This document shows, one piece after another, positions 62,785-64,000 of a stretch of 64,000 nt of DNA. Location: NCBI GenBank assembly GCA_030062745.1, contig CP099845.1, forward strand, positions 17,462,903-17,526,902. The letters run 5' to 3'. The first letter of the stretch is position 1, and every line of letters starts with the position of its first letter. A program made the position numbers and the translations under genes. The notes beneath the pieces were generated by a model. That model ran no database searches. It had not been told where the DNA came from and saw only the letters and a program-made list of their open reading frames with translations. The stretch comes from Capitulum mitella (Eukaryota; Arthropoda; Thecostraca; Pollicipedomorpha; Pollicipedidae).

Positions 62785-64000
62785 GTGTGTATATGCTCTG
62801 TAAATGTCATGTAATGCCTTTCATGAGTGTAAAGTTGAACACCATTTTGAGCAAACATGCCGGAAACTTTGCAGACGTGCATATCCTTGCATGGTATTTT
62901 GTGGTAGACACCAGCTCTTCATAAATGTTTTTAAAGTAAGCAATTATGCAGCTGGTGGGATTCTGCTTTCTTTGTGAATCTATAACACAGAGCTGCAGAG
63001 TTCACAAAGAACATATAACACAGAGCCGCTGACGCGGACCTTGCTGGTTGTTTCAGCACCGTGACGAGCCGCCGTTGCCCGTGTTCCGGGCTGGCAGACG
63101 CGGCAACTTCGAGTCGGCCGAGCGGCCGGCGCGGGCCGGGCCGGGGGAGGGCGGCCGGCCGCACCACGCCACCGCCGACCAGGAGGGTCGCGCGCGCCAC
63201 CTGCGGGCCGCGTACGGCATGAACATGGCCGTCTCGGACGAGATCGCGTTGGACCGCAGTGTGCCCGACACCCGGCACCCGGAGTGAGTGGGCGTGGGCG
63301 AGTAGGGCGCCCTGGACCGCTGCGTGCCCGACACCCGGCACCCAGAGTGAGTGGGGGGGGGAGGTGACCTGGACTGCGGCGTGGGGGGGAGTGACCTGGA
63401 CCGCTACCTGCTCGACACCCGTCACTCGGAGTGAGTGGGCGCGGACGAGTTGGGGAGTGTGGACCGGGACCTGCGTTGCATCGTGCCCGGCACTTGGCAC
63501 CGCAAGGGAGTAGGCCTGATGGACGCGAGGGAGTATGGGCTAGATCGCGACGTGATCGTCGGTTAGCATTTGAAGTAAGCGGAAACCTGGCAAGTGCGGG
63601 CCTTTGAGCGTCTAGTATTGTGAGGAGTGAATGGGGGAGTGTGAAGGCAATAGAAGGCAGGACTGTTAGGTTGTGGCAGTGGCAGAAGTCATCCAGAGGA
63701 AATTTGAGCCAGGAAAGCAAAATGATATTGTGGCCAGATGGGCGAATAGGTGCTGGATGTGCTCACGCAGTTACGTACACTGTGCTTAGTCGCACTTTCG
63801 GTTATTATTTGAACACCTGTGCTCCGTTGAATATAAGTGATACAATTAAATTACTAATCTGTTGTCTGACCTATCCCTGGCCAGTTTGTTTATGTTTAGG
63901 AAAAAAGCGTGGACGAGCACGAATACGCCCTCCAGGTGCCAGCACTGGGATTACCCGACAGAGCTGCCGAACGCCTCGGTCATCATCGTCTTCCACAACG
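62641..64000 (+). CDS. Polypeptide N-acetylgalactosaminyltransferase (5' part, cut by window end)
   Basis: Type II Golgi membrane enzyme of family GT27 that starts mucin-type O-glycosylation by adding GalNAc to Ser/Thr. Visible exons: 62641-62784, 63057-63283, 63936-64000; phases 0 and 2 agree. Residues 1-10 (MRVLQIRFCR) are a short basic cytosolic tail and about 11-31 (IFVLASAILLLGSMAYIIL) the signal anchor. A stem follows, then YGMNMAVSDEIALDRSVPDT, RHPECQHWDYPTELP and NASVIIVFHN, the entry to the catalytic GT-A domain. The catalytic DxH and the ricin-type lectin domain lie beyond the window. Family is certain; the paralogue (which Pgant/GALNT) cannot be decided here. Confidence 0.94.
63057..63283 (+). 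CDS. GALNT exon 2 (stem and start of catalytic domain)
   Basis: Acceptor TTGTTTCAG, donor GTGAGT at 63284, phase 0 to 2. GC-rich stem, then AYGMNMAVSDEIALDRSVPD. The last 40 bp with the donor recur downstream in tandem. Confidence 0.94.
63249..63515 (+). repeat. Tandem copies of the GALNT exon 2 end with its donor
   Basis: The exon end (TGGACCGC, GTGCCCGACACCCGGCACCC, GGAGTGAGT) recurs at about 63312-63352 and 63394-63436 with few changes and at about 63459-63512 strongly diverged. GTGAGT donors are preserved at 63347 and 63431. Confidence 0.85.
63936..64000 (+). CDS. GALNT exon 3 (partial at window edge)
   Basis: Acceptor CCTCCAG, enters in phase 2. Encodes CQHWDYPTELPNASVIIVFH and N, the start of the GT27 catalytic core. 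Confidence 0.93.
   Translation, partial: MPALGLPDRAAERLGHHRLPQ

Overview
This is a window of animal nuclear DNA, not bacterial or viral. Coding regions are split by GT-AG introns, are very GC-rich at third positions, and sit in a repeat-rich background. The gene set suggests an arthropod, possibly a crustacean: a Numb homologue close to the insect protein, a GH18 chitinase with a CBM14 chitin-binding tail, NBAS, DMAC2L and a GALNT/Pgant enzyme. The species cannot be named from the sequence alone. All gene models were built by hand from splice motifs, phase agreement and remembered protein families.

Layout. (1) 1-9649, + strand: the 3' part of numb, six exons, cut off at the window's left edge. 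Its last intron carries a 17-copy 39-bp minisatellite. (2) 11394-38776, - strand: a complete NBAS gene of 15 coding exons. All exon phases agree and the protein is 2386 aa. NBAS is convergent with numb. (3) 18519-20012, + strand: an intronless secreted chitinase nested antisense inside NBAS intron 13, next to a piggyBac-like MITE with TTAA target sites. (4) About 38.8-58.2 kb: an intergenic desert of mobile DNA. It holds hAT-like and piggyBac-like MITEs, a decayed Penelope-like retroelement, two foldback-type structures (a 2.9-kb palindrome and a 5.2-kb inverted tandem array), LTR-like copies and a tRNA-Ser-like sequence. (5) 58218-60279, + strand: DMAC2L/ATP5S, four exons, 231 aa. (6) 62641-64000, + strand: the 5' end of a GALNT glycosyltransferase, cut off at the right edge.

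The genes are unrelated in pathway: asymmetric division and Notch control, Golgi-ER tethering, chitin breakdown, mitochondrial ATP synthase/complex I assembly, and O-glycosylation. Two patterns run across them. First, the 5' ends of the three intron-containing genes whose starts are visible lie in or against CpG-depleted domains, while their downstream exons and the intronless chitinase are CpG-rich. A MITE family present both inside and outside such a domain shows CpG decay inside. Second, at least five exon ends carry tandem duplications that copy the splice site itself, giving decoy or alternative donors and acceptors.
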